Positions 48,863 to 60,626 of a DNA stretch of 64,000 nt are shown in pieces. The notes below the pieces were generated by a model, which did no database searches, was not told the DNA's origin, and saw only the letters and a program-made list of their open reading frames with translations. Position 1 is the stretch's first letter. The number at the start of each line of letters is the position of its first letter. Origin of the DNA: Tetranychus cinnabarinus (Eukaryota; Arthropoda; Arachnida; Trombidiformes; Tetranychidae); assembly GCA_022266195.1 (NCBI GenBank), contig WHVY01000001.1, positions 13,888,001-13,952,000 on the forward strand. The letters run 5' to 3'. A program made the position numbers and the translations under genes.

Positions 48863-49490
48863 TTGGAATGACATTCACCATTTTTGGAATTTCGCCCGAT
48901 TTTGATAATTTGCACTCGTAGAGAGGATGCGAAAATGAACAGAGAAATAAACCGTCCTTTAAGACGCATTGTGCCAAAATATGAATTTGAATTGAGTTTT
49001 GACTTCTTTCTACCTCGAGTCAAGCTCATTAGATCTACCGATATTTGAGTGTCACCAAGTTTTCTTGTGATACTCTTCAATTTCAGTGTAATTTTTATTA
49101 TAAACTTAAAAGTATCTATTACAAATGGTCAGCCTTGATTCAGCAATTTGTAAGTTCATTTGATTCTCGATTGTAACAGGCTTCAAAATAAACTAAAATG
49201 TAAATTCTTAGAGTATTTATCGTTCTAACAAGAGTGTATGTAAAAATTTGATGATCAGGTCAAGCATTCTTCCATTGCTTTGATCTTTCAAATTATTCCA
49301 TCATGTTGACTGCAATGTTAGAGATTCGATTTTATTTCATTGCTATTTTTAATACTATTTCAATATATCTATTGTGAATAGATTTAGATGCAGTATTATT
49401 TTATTCATGAACCCATGCCATCAAAATTATTCAAAACTTAATGTAAACAAATGTATTAAAATGAGATTTCATTGGTTATTGATTTACTCA
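48863..49490. other. Intergenic in the GR/cathepsin cluster
   Basis: AT-rich. It has a diverged counterpart after GR copy 3 (about 54960-55330), showing that the 3' flank was duplicated. No gene was seen. Confidence 0.5.
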
Positions 49491-49845
49491 TCAATCTGCT
49501 TGCAGGTAAAAAAATTGATCTCTGTTGTATGAACTTGAAATTACTCCCCTTGAGATTGAAACCAGAACCGAGCTAATATTGTTTCCAAATTCACCTCCAC
49601 CACGTCGGATTTTAAAGAATCCTGAAAGTTAAATGAGAAATCGTATTGATTGAAATTAAAAAATTAAGCATCTTTTTAAAGTTAGGAAGATTAGAAACTG
49701 ATATCACCTTTATCACCCCATTGAACGCCCCATGAATTAGCAACCAGCCAATATTTGATATCATCTTCCACTCCCCAACCAATAATCTTGACAACGTGAG
49801 TTCCTATCTTTTTCCTTGAAGTTCGTTTATACATCGTGTATATTC
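49491..49845 (-). pseudogene. Cathepsin-B-like 3' fragment
   Basis: Only the last two exons of a copy related to 57877-59043 remain, complement(49491-49621, 49708-49845). They encode GTHVVKIIGWG with the catalytic His, VANSWGVQWGDKG with the catalytic Asn, and the FFKIRR tail. Upstream exons with the signal peptide, propeptide and Cys region are absent. Two extra residues (TM) lie near the exon start. Confidence 0.85.
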
Positions 49846-50526
49846 CTGAAAATATTTCATTCAAATAGAATGCTCATAAGAAGTTTCATTTAAATTTATC
49901 ATTTAAAATTAAGTCTGAATCTTTTGATCTTAATTTCAATCTTCTCTTGCCTCAACTACTGTATTACCCCTGATGGCTAACTAAAAATATCTATTGCATC
50001 AGAAAACTCTACGAAGAGTTCATGCCGACTCCTTGCTAGTAAGCTTTTAGAGTTCAATTATTTTTAATGACACTGTAAATGTTATTAATAACTAATGTTA
50101 ATAACTAATAAATTTTTCAACTTATAAATATTTCCAGCCAATCACTTCATATAATATATTTTAACGATAGACAGTAAAATCATCGCAATCATTGATCAAT
50201 ATTTTAATGAAAAACAAACCTCATTTTCAACAAACAATGACAACTTTAAGTGAAAACTTTTCAATTTCATCTCAGTTTTTTTAAACTATTCATCGATCAA
50301 TAAAATTCATTAGGACCCAAGATTTTAGAATTGATTAAATTGATTTTGTAAGGACTATTATCATTGGGTAACTAATGATAAACAATTTGAAATGTCAATA
50401 ATGAGAAATTTAAATAGATTATAACAATTGCTATAATTTCATTATGAAACCTCACTTCTGTATCTTACTCTAAACTGTGAATGTCAAAGGAACTGGAAAG
50501 GAAAAAGTATCAAAACTGAATTAAAC
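49846..50526. other. 5' flank of GR copy 2
   Basis: AT-rich. It matches the flank before GR copy 3 (about 52780-53277), so the copies share promoter sequence. No gene was seen. Confidence 0.55.
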
Positions 50527-51435
50527 ATGGATCGTATCAAAAACTTTATCAGCCTGATTGTGGACCGTTTCCCAAGTCAAGTTAAATCGCTCATCAATAA
50601 ACTATTTGGCCTATTGGACGCTGAAAACGTGGATGATTACACAGAGACAGCAAATCGTCTCCAGGATTTGGAAAATATTGCCAAATGGTTGTACATTACT
50701 CGCCGTGGACACGATCAAGATAAACGAGAAACAGTTCAATCTGGATTCCATTTAATGAATAATCTAATCAGAATATCAGCGATAATCCTATGCACTCGAT
50801 TGTTCATTTTATGTTACGAGACTTCAGACGAGATGCAAATTTACCTCGCAAATCCTTTTTAATACAAGCTTCAAGGAGCTCAAGCAATAGCTTTCATGAT
50901 ATCTTCTCTTGTTTTCACTCTATCCCTTTTACGAGAGTATATTATGTACCTTGAAGACATCGGCAGTTCAATTTTGTTAACTTATTTGCGAGATATAAGA
51001 CAATATGGATTTGATTGCAAGAGGCTTGGATTAACTGAAAAACAACGAAAAAAATTTCGAGTAGCTTTCCATTTAATTCTAGTTAATTGGTATCGAATAA
51101 TACAATTCAATATTTATATCATTCCAGCCTTCATAGCCATTGTCCACTTAGTAAACCCGACTTTTGGTCTTGATAACCCAACTTTGATCATCACAAGTTT
51201 TTTCTGGTTTTTGAGTGAATCGTTTTGTTTTATTTATGTAGCCTGTGGGACATTTGATATTGGTGCTCATGTTACTGTATTGGTTCCTTTGTTTATCTAT
51301 CAAATAGAATCAATAATCGAGCTTAATGAACGTTACCTTTATAATCCTAAATCGATTGAGCCTCACTTGCTTCGTCAACTAAACATTGACACAATCCGTT
51401 TACTTAACCTTGGAATCTCGATCATCGCCTTATAA
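50527..51435 (+). pseudogene. Gustatory-receptor-like copy 2, stopped and truncated
   Basis: About 88% of exon 1 of the receptor is present. A three-base insertion creates an in-frame TAA at 50860-50862 after YLANPF, and the frame then continues normally. Receptor homology ends at about 51408 (RLLN). About 35 unrelated bases follow, then the DHX9-like fragment at 51446. The last helix and exons 2-3 are missing. Confidence 0.85.
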
Positions 51436-51445
51436 TTTTCACTAT

Positions 51446-51710
51446 GGATTTGGGACGCTTGGTTAGACCGTGAAACCACTGGTTTACTTTGTCATATTGA
51501 CATTTTGTTGAAAAAAATGGAAGACGGATTACGTGGTATATCTCACATTATTATTGATGAACTCCACGAACCCAATTCTAACAAAGAGTTTCTTTTGACT
51601 GTTCTCCGTGGCATGATACAAGATCATCCAAAACTGAGAGTTATATTTATGGGAACCTCATTTGGTATAACGGCTTTTCCCAGACAGTCCTATAATTAAG
51701 ATTACCTGTT
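51446..51710 (+). pseudogene. DHX9-like helicase fragment fused behind GR copy 2
   Basis: Matches 45826-46509 with about 410 bp removed, joining GLLC directly to the segment before motif II. It retains GISHIIIDELHEPNSNKEF almost unchanged and then has a small deletion near the end (ITAFPRQS instead of VTAQRRFPDS). It lacks dsRBDs, motif I and a promoter of its own. Confidence 0.88.
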
Positions 51711-53277
51711 GAATCTCTATCTCAAGAATTCTGCATTTTTTGCATTTTTAAAAGTTTAAAGTTTATCAATTGCCATATCTTAAAAAAAATTCATTATTTT
51801 TATACATCAGTAGTCAAACTTAAGTTAACAAAACTCGAGATTTTTTCATAGTCACCATTTAAAACTAAATAGGGTCGAGATGGTGACACTTAAAAATTAA
51901 CTTAACTCTGACCCTATTTTGTTACCTTAACCCTTGCACCTACTGTATCTCATTTTCAAAAATTTGAACAATCATATTTTGTTAATGAAATTTGATAGCA
52001 AATATATTATTTGATATTTATAAGTTAAAATAAATGTATTTCTGAGCTTATTCCAATGGGTACTTTCAATCAGATTCAAACTTCAATTCTCAATTGAATA
52101 TTTTGATCCATGTTAAATCTTGCATTTTGACGGAGTTTAAGGCGTTTATTATTTCTACTAAAATCTAATTATGTGAACAAGCTGAGACACGATCATGAAT
52201 GATCGTAAATTTCTTTTAACCACCCATGCTAACCGTCTTTTCACGGTATTGTCTACCGGTTAATCCAACACATCTACCAAATCACCAAATCAAACAACAT
52301 CACTTTTTAAAGAAACTTTTCTTATGTTGGATTGAGTGGTGGACAATATGGCGGCAATACGGTGAAAAGACGGTAAAAAACTGGTGAAAAAAGTCGGTCC
52401 CCTCTTTCCTCTTTACTCAAATGACAAAGTTTTACATAAAATCCTGGTTCAACAATCAACCATCAACCTAAATAACAAAAAGTTTTTCCCCCTCTCTCAT
52501 TGTTATTGAATACGGATTCTACATTTTTTCCCCCAGTCTCTATTTTCATGAATTTCTCAGAGGTCATGAGATTCTGAGGACAGGTTTCCTATTTTTCGTC
52601 GTTGTAGTTGAATTAGGGCTTCCACGCTGTGTAATTTTTTTTCTTAGAACCCGCTCAGTTCGACCACAATCTTGACGCAAAAATTTGATGCTTTGACTTT
52701 ATATATTGTATAGATTGTATAGATGACACATGCAGCGAATCATTTGGAAACGTTCATTTCTCAATCTTACAAGCTTGTTAGTAAGCTTTTAGAGTTCTAT
52801 TACTTTTAATGATTCTGTAAATATTGTTTTTAAATATTGTTTTCAATTTTATTAATAACTAATGTTAATAGCTAATAAATTTTTCATCTTATAGATATTT
52901 CCAGCCAATCCCCCGATAGACGATAAAAATCATCGCAATCATTGATCAATAATTTAATGAAAAACAAACCTCATTTTAAAGAAACAATGACAACTTGAAG
53001 TGAAAACTTTTCAATTTCATCTCAGTTATTTTGAAACTAATCGATCAATAAAAATCATTAGGATCTAAGATTTTAGAATTGATTAAATTGATTTTGGTAT
53101 GACTATTATCATTGGGTAACTAATGATAAACAATTTGAAATGTCTCCGTAAGAAATTTAAATAGATTATAACAATTGAATAATTTCATTATAAAAACTCA
53201 CTTTTGTATTTTCTTTAAACAGTGAATGTTAAAATTGGAACTGGAAAACAAAAAAAAGTATCAAAACTGAATCAAAC
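51711..53277. other. Repeat-rich flank before GR copy 3
   Basis: Contains a copy of the DHX9-like 3' flank (to about 52150), the dispersed repeat also seen at about 37530-38400 (here about 52185-52710, with the empty MITE site at 52702-52703), a probable second short inverted-repeat element at about 52228-52372, and the shared GR promoter region from about 52780. Confidence 0.6.
52228..52372. mobile_element. Possible short inverted-repeat element
   Basis: ACCGTCTTTTCACGGTATTG at the left pairs with a near-complement at the right end (one mismatch). It interrupts the dispersed repeat relative to the copy near 37560. I could not fix a target-site duplication, so the boundaries are approximate. 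Confidence 0.45.
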
Positions 53278-54959
53278 ATGAATCGGATCAATAACTTAAT
53301 CAACCTGATTGCGGACCGTTTCCCAAGTCAAGTTAAATCACTCAGTAATAAAATATTTGGCCTATTGGACGACGAAAACGATGATTACACAGAGACAGCG
53401 AACCGTCTCCAGGATCTGGAAAATATTGCCTTATGGTTATACATTACTCGCCGTGGACACGACCAAGATAAACCAGAAATAGTTCAATCTGGATACCATT
53501 TAATGAATAATCTCATCAGAATATCATCGATAATCCTATGCACTCGATTGTTCATTTTATGCTACGAGACTTCAGACGAGATGCAAATTTACCTGGCAAA
53601 TCCTTTTTACAAGCTTCAAGGAGCTCAAGCAATATCTTTTATTATATCGTTTCTTGTTTTCACTCTATCCCTTTTAAGAGAGTATATTTTGTACCTTGAA
53701 GACATTGGCAGTTCAATTTTGTTAACTTATTTGCGAGATATAAGACAATATGGATTTGATTGCAAGAGGCTTGGATTAACTGAAAAACAACGGAAAAAAT
53801 TTCGAGTAGCTTTCCATTTGATTCTAGTCAATTGGTATCGTATAATTCAATTCAATATTTATATAATTCCAGCCTTCATAGCCATTTTCCATTTAGTAAA
53901 CCCGGCTTTTGGTCTTGATAACCCAACGTTAATTATCACAAGTTTTTTCTGGTTTTTGAGTGAATCGTTTTGTTTTATTTATGTAGCTTGTGGGACATTT
54001 GATATTGGTGCTCATATTGCTGTATTGGTTCCTTTGTTTATCTTTCAAATTGAATCAGTAATCGAGCTTCTTGAACGTTACACTTATAGTCCTAAATCGA
54101 TTGAGCCTTACTTGATTCGTCAACTAAACATTGACACAATCCGTTTACTTAACGTGTTAGACGTCATGAGTCAAAATTTACGTTACTTATTTGCCTTTGG
54201 GATCTTTGGCATTTCTTTTCTTGCGGATGCTTTTATTTTTTTGGGCCCCATCCTTCATATTGGCTCAGCAATATTTCAAAATGCGTTTTCAATTTTTGGT
54301 TTTTTTGGTCTCTTCGCAATTGGTCTCATTGTTTATGCAGGTGGAAATTTACATGGAAGGGTATTTAAATTGTTACTGACCAGTTTCATAAAACTAATTC
54401 GTATCACTTACAATTGTTAGCCAATTACACTTTATTAATACAATTGTTTTCATTGTTCATTCTCTGTAGCTCATAATCGTTCATAAACGTTACACCATAC
54501 TTTTAATCAAAGAAAAAGTAGATTTCGGAACGCACTCTAAGGTTACTTTTAGTATGCTTGCTTCCAGTAAACAGGTAAATCTATTAATTGAATTCGTCTT
54601 CCGTTTCACAGGCAATGGAGATTCTCGATCGTATTATGGGTCCATTTACAGGAGCTAAGATTGGGGATTTCTGTACAATCGATCGATACCTCTTCGTCGT
54701 TGTAAGCTTTTCTTTCAATCACAAATATCAATCAGATGTCATTTCATATCAAATGAGAGTTTATTAATACTATTCATTTACATTTTTCATTTGAAATGAA
54801 GTCTATTTTTCTCGTGACCTTAATGAAATCATTTATTCCTTTGCACTAATAGTCAAATTTTGTATTTTCATTCATTTATTAATACTTCAGTATATTATGG
54901 AAAATGCTAGCATGATTATGCTTTTGGTTTGCAACGCCCAGAGTTACATCAACTACTAA
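53278..54959 (+). CDS. Gustatory-receptor-like seven-helix chemoreceptor (intact)
   Basis: Three exons (53278-54360, 54612-54701, 54891-54959) give 413 residues, typical of arthropod gustatory receptors. About seven hydrophobic helices are seen, e.g. ISSIILCTRLFILCY, FIISFLVFTLSLLREYILYL, FNIYIIPAFIAIFHL and SFFWFLSESFCFIYVACG. The last lies in exon 1-3 with IMENASMIMLLVCNAQSYINY at the end, a small C-terminal exon plan usual for GRs. Assignment to the GR superfamily rests on topology, exon plan and family expansion, not on a full TYhhhhhQF match. It is the only complete copy of four in the window. Confidence 0.82.
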
Positions 54960-55770
54960 TAAGAATGACATTTATAATTTTTAGAATCGCGCCCGATCGC
55001 AATCATCAATTGATCACCGCTAATCGTAGAGAGGATCCCAGATGAACAAGAAAAATAGAGCGTCTTCAGAGACTGATTGTACCATAATTGCGTTTAAAAA
55101 GAATGAAAATTGAGTTTTGACTTCTTTTGCCTCAAGTTAATTAGATCTTACGATATTTTGCTGTCACCAAGTTTTCTTGTGGTACACTTAAACTTTACTG
55201 TGAATTGCAATATAAACTTACGTATCTACCAAAAATGATAAACCTTGATTCAGTAAATTGTAAGTTTCTTTGATTATCGATTGTTGAAGGCTTCAAAATA
55301 AACTAAAATGCAAGTCTATTCCAAGTTTTTAGTCTATTCATTCCAATCCACTCGATATCAATTCACCATTGAAATAAATCCATGTAAAGTTACCATTATC
55401 CGTCTGTACTTTTTAGTTAACCCTCCGTTGCTACTCTTAAAAAAAGTCACAAGCACTCTACTCTTGTGACAAAAATGTTTGGTGCAAAAAAACAATAAAA
55501 TGCATAAGAGGGAAAAAAATTTGCTAAAAAGAAAGAGTAACCCTTGACCCTTACTGGCCAAAATGTAACTTTAAATTTTATTGCTTTTTTAGTTTTAAGG
55601 GCTGCTTTGCTAGTTTGCGACTTTTTTTCCTTTTTGTCTAAGACTTTTCAAGTTTCTTTTTTGAAATTATGTTCTACAAGAATATTTTCTTTTATATTTC
55701 ATCAACACACAATAAGAGTATTTACGTAAATACATGAATTACAGTTACTATACAGATCTTGTCACCAATA
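54960..55770. other. Intergenic between GR copy 3 and cathepsin-like copy 2
   Basis: AT-rich. Contains the palindrome-like GTCACAAG/CTTGTGAC pair around 55447-55472. Short open frames on both strands lack support. Confidence 0.5.
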
Positions 55771-56705
55771 TCAGTCGACAACCAAACAGCCGTTGATATT
55801 TTCGTATCTAGAGCCGTCTTCTTTATGAGCAAGGAAGAAGCTTTGTTCATCATTCAATTCATCGTTGCCAACTGGTTGTTCATTGAGATAAACAGAAAGC
55901 CAACTTCTCAGAATTCCATTTTCTTCAGATCGACGGATTTTGAAGGTACCTGAATTGTATCAATAGACAATCAATCATTGAAGGTAAACATTTAAAGTAA
56001 AAAATTAGCTAAAAGTAAAAAACACAAACCTTTATCGCCCCAATTTGTTCCCCAAGAATTCATTCCTAACCAGAAGTCGACACAGTCTTCAGTCCCCCAA
56101 CCTATGATTTTAAAAGGATAAACGCCTAATTTTTCTTCACCTGATTTATACTCTAGAAAATCTTTGTAAACTTCTTTATGAGTGCAATCGCTGGTCCATT
56201 GGACATCATGTCTTTCATTTTGTCTGGTATATTCAACGGAATCGTAACATTTACTTTAAAATATTTATCCTTGGTAATGAAGGAAGGTTTACACTGGGGC
56301 GAAAAGGGTAAACAGATTTCCGTTTTTTGGTAATCGACGCTGTAGATGCCATTTTCACTCCAAAATTGGTAGGCACTACAGCCACTGGTGATGACGGAAC
56401 TTAGCTTGAAATCTTCAATAGACTTTTCCATCTGGTCAAAAGTCAGCTGGCCATCAATTCTGTCTCCATTGATAGTGCAAATAAGATCAGACATTTGAAA
56501 CACTGAGATTAAAAGCGCAGAAGAATGACTTGCTCCATCAGGTTTAGTGATAGTTGATATACAGGATGGCCAAACATTACGAAACTCGAAATTTCCGGGA
56601 AAATCTTGAAGCTTATGCGAACCTGATTTAGTTGGAAAATCACATTTCTTGGGACCTTCTCCGTCAATCAACTTTTCGCTTTGAGATAACCCTAATTGAT
56701 ACGAT
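55771..56705 (-). pseudogene. Cathepsin-B-like copy, 5'-truncated and frameshifted
   Basis: Closest to the intact copy at 59399-60626. Exon 1 and the start of exon 2 are missing: homology stops at 56705, exactly where receptor-derived sequence begins. A two-base insertion before VYKDF shifts the frame and stops translation near 56153. The intron before the His exon has been lost together with a few codons, so YKSG runs directly into EEKLGVYPF. The catalytic Cys and His positions read Ser and Tyr. The last exon is 55771-55949. Confidence 0.85.
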
Positions 56706-57699
56706 TTGAAGACATCGGCAGTTCAATTTTGTTAACTTATTTACGAGAAATAAGACAATATGGATTTGATTGCAAGAGGCTTGTGGGACATTTGATATTG
56801 GCGCTCATATTGCTGTATTGGTTCCTTTGTTTATCTTTCAAATAGAATCAATAATCGAGCTTCTTGAACGTTACATTTATAATCCTAAATCGACTGACGA
56901 CGGATCGTGAGACTTTCTTGATTCGTCATTTGAAGTCATGAGTCGAAATTTGCGTTACTTGTTTGCCTTTTTAATTGTTGCCATTTCTTTTCTTGCGGAT
57001 ACTTTCATTTTTTGGGTCCCATCCTTCATATTGGTTCAGCATTACATCAAAATTTTTTCGCATTTCTTGGTTTTTTCACTCTCTCTGCAATTACTTTGAT
57101 TTCTTACTCAGCCGGAAATTTACATGGAAGGGTATTTGAATTGTTTATTGTTAATGATTAGTCAATTACACTGCATTAATACAATTGCTTTCTTTGTCAA
57201 TTCTCTATAGCTTATAATCGTTCATAAATTTTACACCAGGCTTTTAACCAAAGAAAAAGTAGATTTTGGAACTCACTCTAAGGTTGTTTTTAACTAAAAA
57301 ATTTTGCCTTCATAAAACATTAAAATCTAATAAATTTTGTCTTCACTTTCACAGGCAATGGAGATTCTCAATCGTATTATGGGTCCATTTACAGGAGCCA
57401 AGATTGGTGATTTTTGTACAATCGATCGATACCTCTTCGTCTTTGTAAGCTTTTCTGTCAATCACAAATATCAATCAGATGTCATTTCATATCAAATGGC
57501 AGTTTAATATTCATTTAAATTCATCATTTGAAATGGCGTCTGATTTTCTGGTGACCTTAATTTCAATGATTTCTTTCCTTTCTACTAATAGTTGACTTTT
57601 ATGCTTTCATTGATTTATTAATATTTCAGTATATCATGGAAAATGCTAGCATGATTATGCTTTTGGTTTGCAACGCTCAGAGTTACATCAATTACTAAT
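56706..57699 (+). pseudogene. Gustatory-receptor-like copy 4, internally deleted
   Basis: Begins abruptly at the EDIGSSILLTYL segment. It jumps from CKRL to CGTFDIGAH (about 220 bp lost) and has a rearranged patch after YNPKS. It then continues with LRYLFAF, the HGR splice site at about 57132, exon 2 (57359-57446) and exon 3 (about 57630-57699). It lacks a promoter and the N-terminal third. Confidence 0.85.
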
Positions 57700-57876
57700 A
57701 GGAATGACATTCATCATTTTTGGAATTTTGATCATCTCCTGATAATTTAAAAGGATAAAGTGTAATAATATGCGTGTGTCTTGTGTCTCACAGACTCAAG
57801 GCATTCAGTACAAGTTGAAAATTAAGTTACTAAAAACTTGATGCAAAATGAGTTTCATTGATATTTATTTATTTCA

Positions 57877-59043
57877 TCAATCTACGGGCAGGTAAAAAAA
57901 CTGATCTCTATCGTATGAACTTGGCATTTTTCCGCTTGAAATTGAAACAGCGACCGAACGAATATCGTTTCCAAATTCACCTTCATTACGTCGGATTTTG
58001 AAGAAACCTGAAAATTAAATGTAAAATTGTATTAATTGAAATAAATTAACACACAAACATAGTTGGGAAGAAGCGATTGTACATCCATATTCATACCTTT
58101 ATCACCCCATTGAACGCCCCATGAATTAGCAACCAGCCAATATTTGACATCATCTTTCACTCCCCAACCAATAATCTTGACAACATGAGTTCCTATCTTT
58201 TTCCTTGAAGTTCGTTTATATATTCCTGAAAATATTTTGAACAAATTGAATGATCACCAGAAATTTGAAGTTTCATGTGTTCCTACCTGATTTGTAATTA
58301 AAGAAATCTGAGTAAACATCTAAGTTTATAGTTATGGGACCATTCAACAGCGCCACCATTTTATCACGATATGACTTTGGATTAACAGGATTCAGCTGCA
58401 AATAATTTTCAATCTCATAGTTCAATAGACATTTAACTGACATTGATGTTTGATAACAACTTTCAGACCCATTTGCTTTGACAGTAAAAACGCCGTAATT
58501 GACCCAATACCTGAAAGCTCTGACAAAATCTGCACTGTTGTATTCACAATCGCCATAATGTTTCATCATTTGTTTAACTGTTTTTTCAACGTCGATTTTG
58601 ACTCCAGAATTGATGCAGATTTGATCAGCAATTTGGCCAACAGAAGCGTAGATCCAGGACGGTGTACAAGAGTCTTGCTTGTAAATTTGACCAATGGAAG
58701 TACAATTTGGCCATTCCACTCGAGCATCGAAATTTTCTGGCAATTTTGGTTTATCAAAAACTTTCTTTTCAAAAGCATCATAATTTTCATTGGAAGTAAC
58801 AATAAGATTCTTTATCTCGTTGAAATCATGTCCGTTGAAATTTGCGCCTGCCTAATGAAATAAATCACAATTTAAGATCATTTTCAGATAAAGATCAAAA
58901 TAAATAATTACCTTCCATATCGTGTCTAAGTCGTTGATTGCCTTAATCATGTCATCTGTTAATGGCTCCAAATCATCTGAAATTAATGCAAGGATGCCAT
59001 AAACTGAATAGCTTGAGAGCACTGCTACAAAAAATACATTCAT
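57877..59043 (-). CDS. Cathepsin-B-like protein, active-site Cys replaced by Ser
   Basis: Four exons, complement(57877-58007, 58097-58225, 58287-58851, 58912-59043), give 318 residues. A signal peptide is followed by a cathepsin-B-type propeptide (DDMIKAINDLDTIWK, AGANF) and mature start LPENFDARVEWPNC. The active-site block reads QDSCTPSWIYA where cathepsin B has QGSCGSCWAF, so the nucleophile Cys is Ser. The His (GTHVVKIIGWG) and Asn (VANSWG) are kept. The occluding-loop region is short and lacks the paired His. It is probably a secreted, non-proteolytic homolog, although a Ser nucleophile cannot be ruled out. All splice phases agree. It has the same strand and plan as the next gene. Confidence 0.9.
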
Positions 59044-59398
59044 TTGGTACTTTTTTATTCAACTTGTTTGTTTCCCAAATCAATATAAACTAATAATTTC
59101 CCCACAATTGATCCCTTTATTAATAGTAATTTGATGATATCAAATCTTTTCATTTAAATGATTCAAGGTTAAATATTCCGTGCACTTTCATCGATATGCT
59201 AAATAAGCACATGTAAATTGTTTCAATTGCGATAACGATTATTTTCAATTTATTTCCAATTTTCAGAATTAAATATGTTCGGAAAGACTTCAAATAAATA
59301 CACGGAAATGCTGAACAAAATTTCCATATAATTCTTTTCACTTTTTTCTTAACCCAATCTAAGAGCTTGCAGTCAAACAATTAGTTTTGTCACCAATA
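59044..59398. other. Intergenic between the two intact cathepsin-like genes
   Basis: AT-rich promoter region of the gene ending at 57877 and 3' flank of the gene at 59399. No other feature was seen. Confidence 0.5.
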
Positions 59399-60626
59399 TC
59401 AGTCAACAACCAAACAGCCATTGATATTTTCGTATCTAGAGCCGTCTTCTTTATGAGCAAGGAAGAAGCTTTGTTCATCATTTAATTCATAGTTGCTAAC
59501 TGGTTGTTCCCTGAGAGAAACAGAAAGCCAATTTCTCAGAATTCCATTTTCTCCAGATCGGCGGATTTTGAAGGTACCTAATTAATATCGATAGACAATC
59601 AATTATTGAAGGGCAATTATTTGAAGTACAAAAATAAGCCAAAAGTAAGCATAGCAAACCTTTATCGCCCCAATTTTCTCCCCATGAATTCATTCCTAAC
59701 CAGTAGTCGACGCAGTCTTCAGTCCCCCAACCAATAATTTTGAAAGGATAAACGCCTAATTTTTCGTCAGATCGTTTTTCATAAATTCCTAAGTAAATGA
59801 GAGCGCTAAAATTAGTACTCTTGACTTTAATTTTTTCAATCTGAACTTACCTGATTTATACTCTAGAAAATCTTTATAAACTTCCATGAGTGCAATTGCT
59901 GGTCCATTGGACATCATGTCTTTCATCTTGTCTGGAATATTCAACGGAATAGTAACATCTACTTTAAAATATTTATCCATGGTAATGAAGGAAGGTTTAC
60001 ATTGAGGCGAAAAGGGTAAACAGATTTCCGTTTTTTGGTAATCGACGCTGTAGATGCCATTTTCACTCCAAAATTGATAAGCACTACAACCACTGGTGAT
60101 GACGGAACTTAGCTTGAAATCTTCAAAAGACTTTTCCATTTGGTCAAAAGTCAGCTGGCCATCAATTCTGTCTCCATTGATAGTGCAAATAAGATCAGAC
60201 ATTTGAAATACTGAGATTAAAAGCGCAGAAGAATGACTTGTTCCATCAGATTTAGTGATAGTTGATATACAAGATGGCCAAACATTACGAACATCGAAAC
60301 TTTCGGGAAAATCTTGAACCTTATTTGAACCTGATTTAGTTGGAAAATCACATTTCTTGGGACCTTCTTCGTCAATAAACTTTTCGCTTTGAGATAACCC
60401 TAATTGATACGATTTTTTCACAACCTGTGGAATGGAGTATTTAAAAGCATAAAGAGCATTAAAATGATAGCACGGGTTATTAAATTTCAGTGTTACTTAC
60501 CTTTTCCTTTAAATCAAGTCCATTCTCTTGGCTCAGTTTATCGTTTGGATCCGGGTCCAAATTCAAAGAAATTTTGAATCCTGAAACTGAAAAAATGTTC
60601 AGTATAAAAATAAAGTAAAACCTCAT
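59399..60626 (-). CDS. Cathepsin-B-like protein lacking catalytic Cys and His
   Basis: Four exons, complement(59399-59577, 59660-59788, 59851-60424, 60501-60626), give 335 residues. The signal peptide is MRFYFIFILNIFSVSG. The propeptide is unlike cathepsin B and is acidic. The mature region begins DFPESFDVRNVWPSC. The active-site block is SDGTSHSSALL (Ser at the Cys position, and Trp and neighbours lost). The His position reads Tyr (GVYPFKIIGWG), and only the Asn motif MNSWGENWGDKG is kept. It cannot be a normal cysteine protease and is probably a secreted pseudoprotease. The start at 60626 gives a clean signal peptide. A close pseudogene lies at 55771-56705. Confidence 0.9.
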
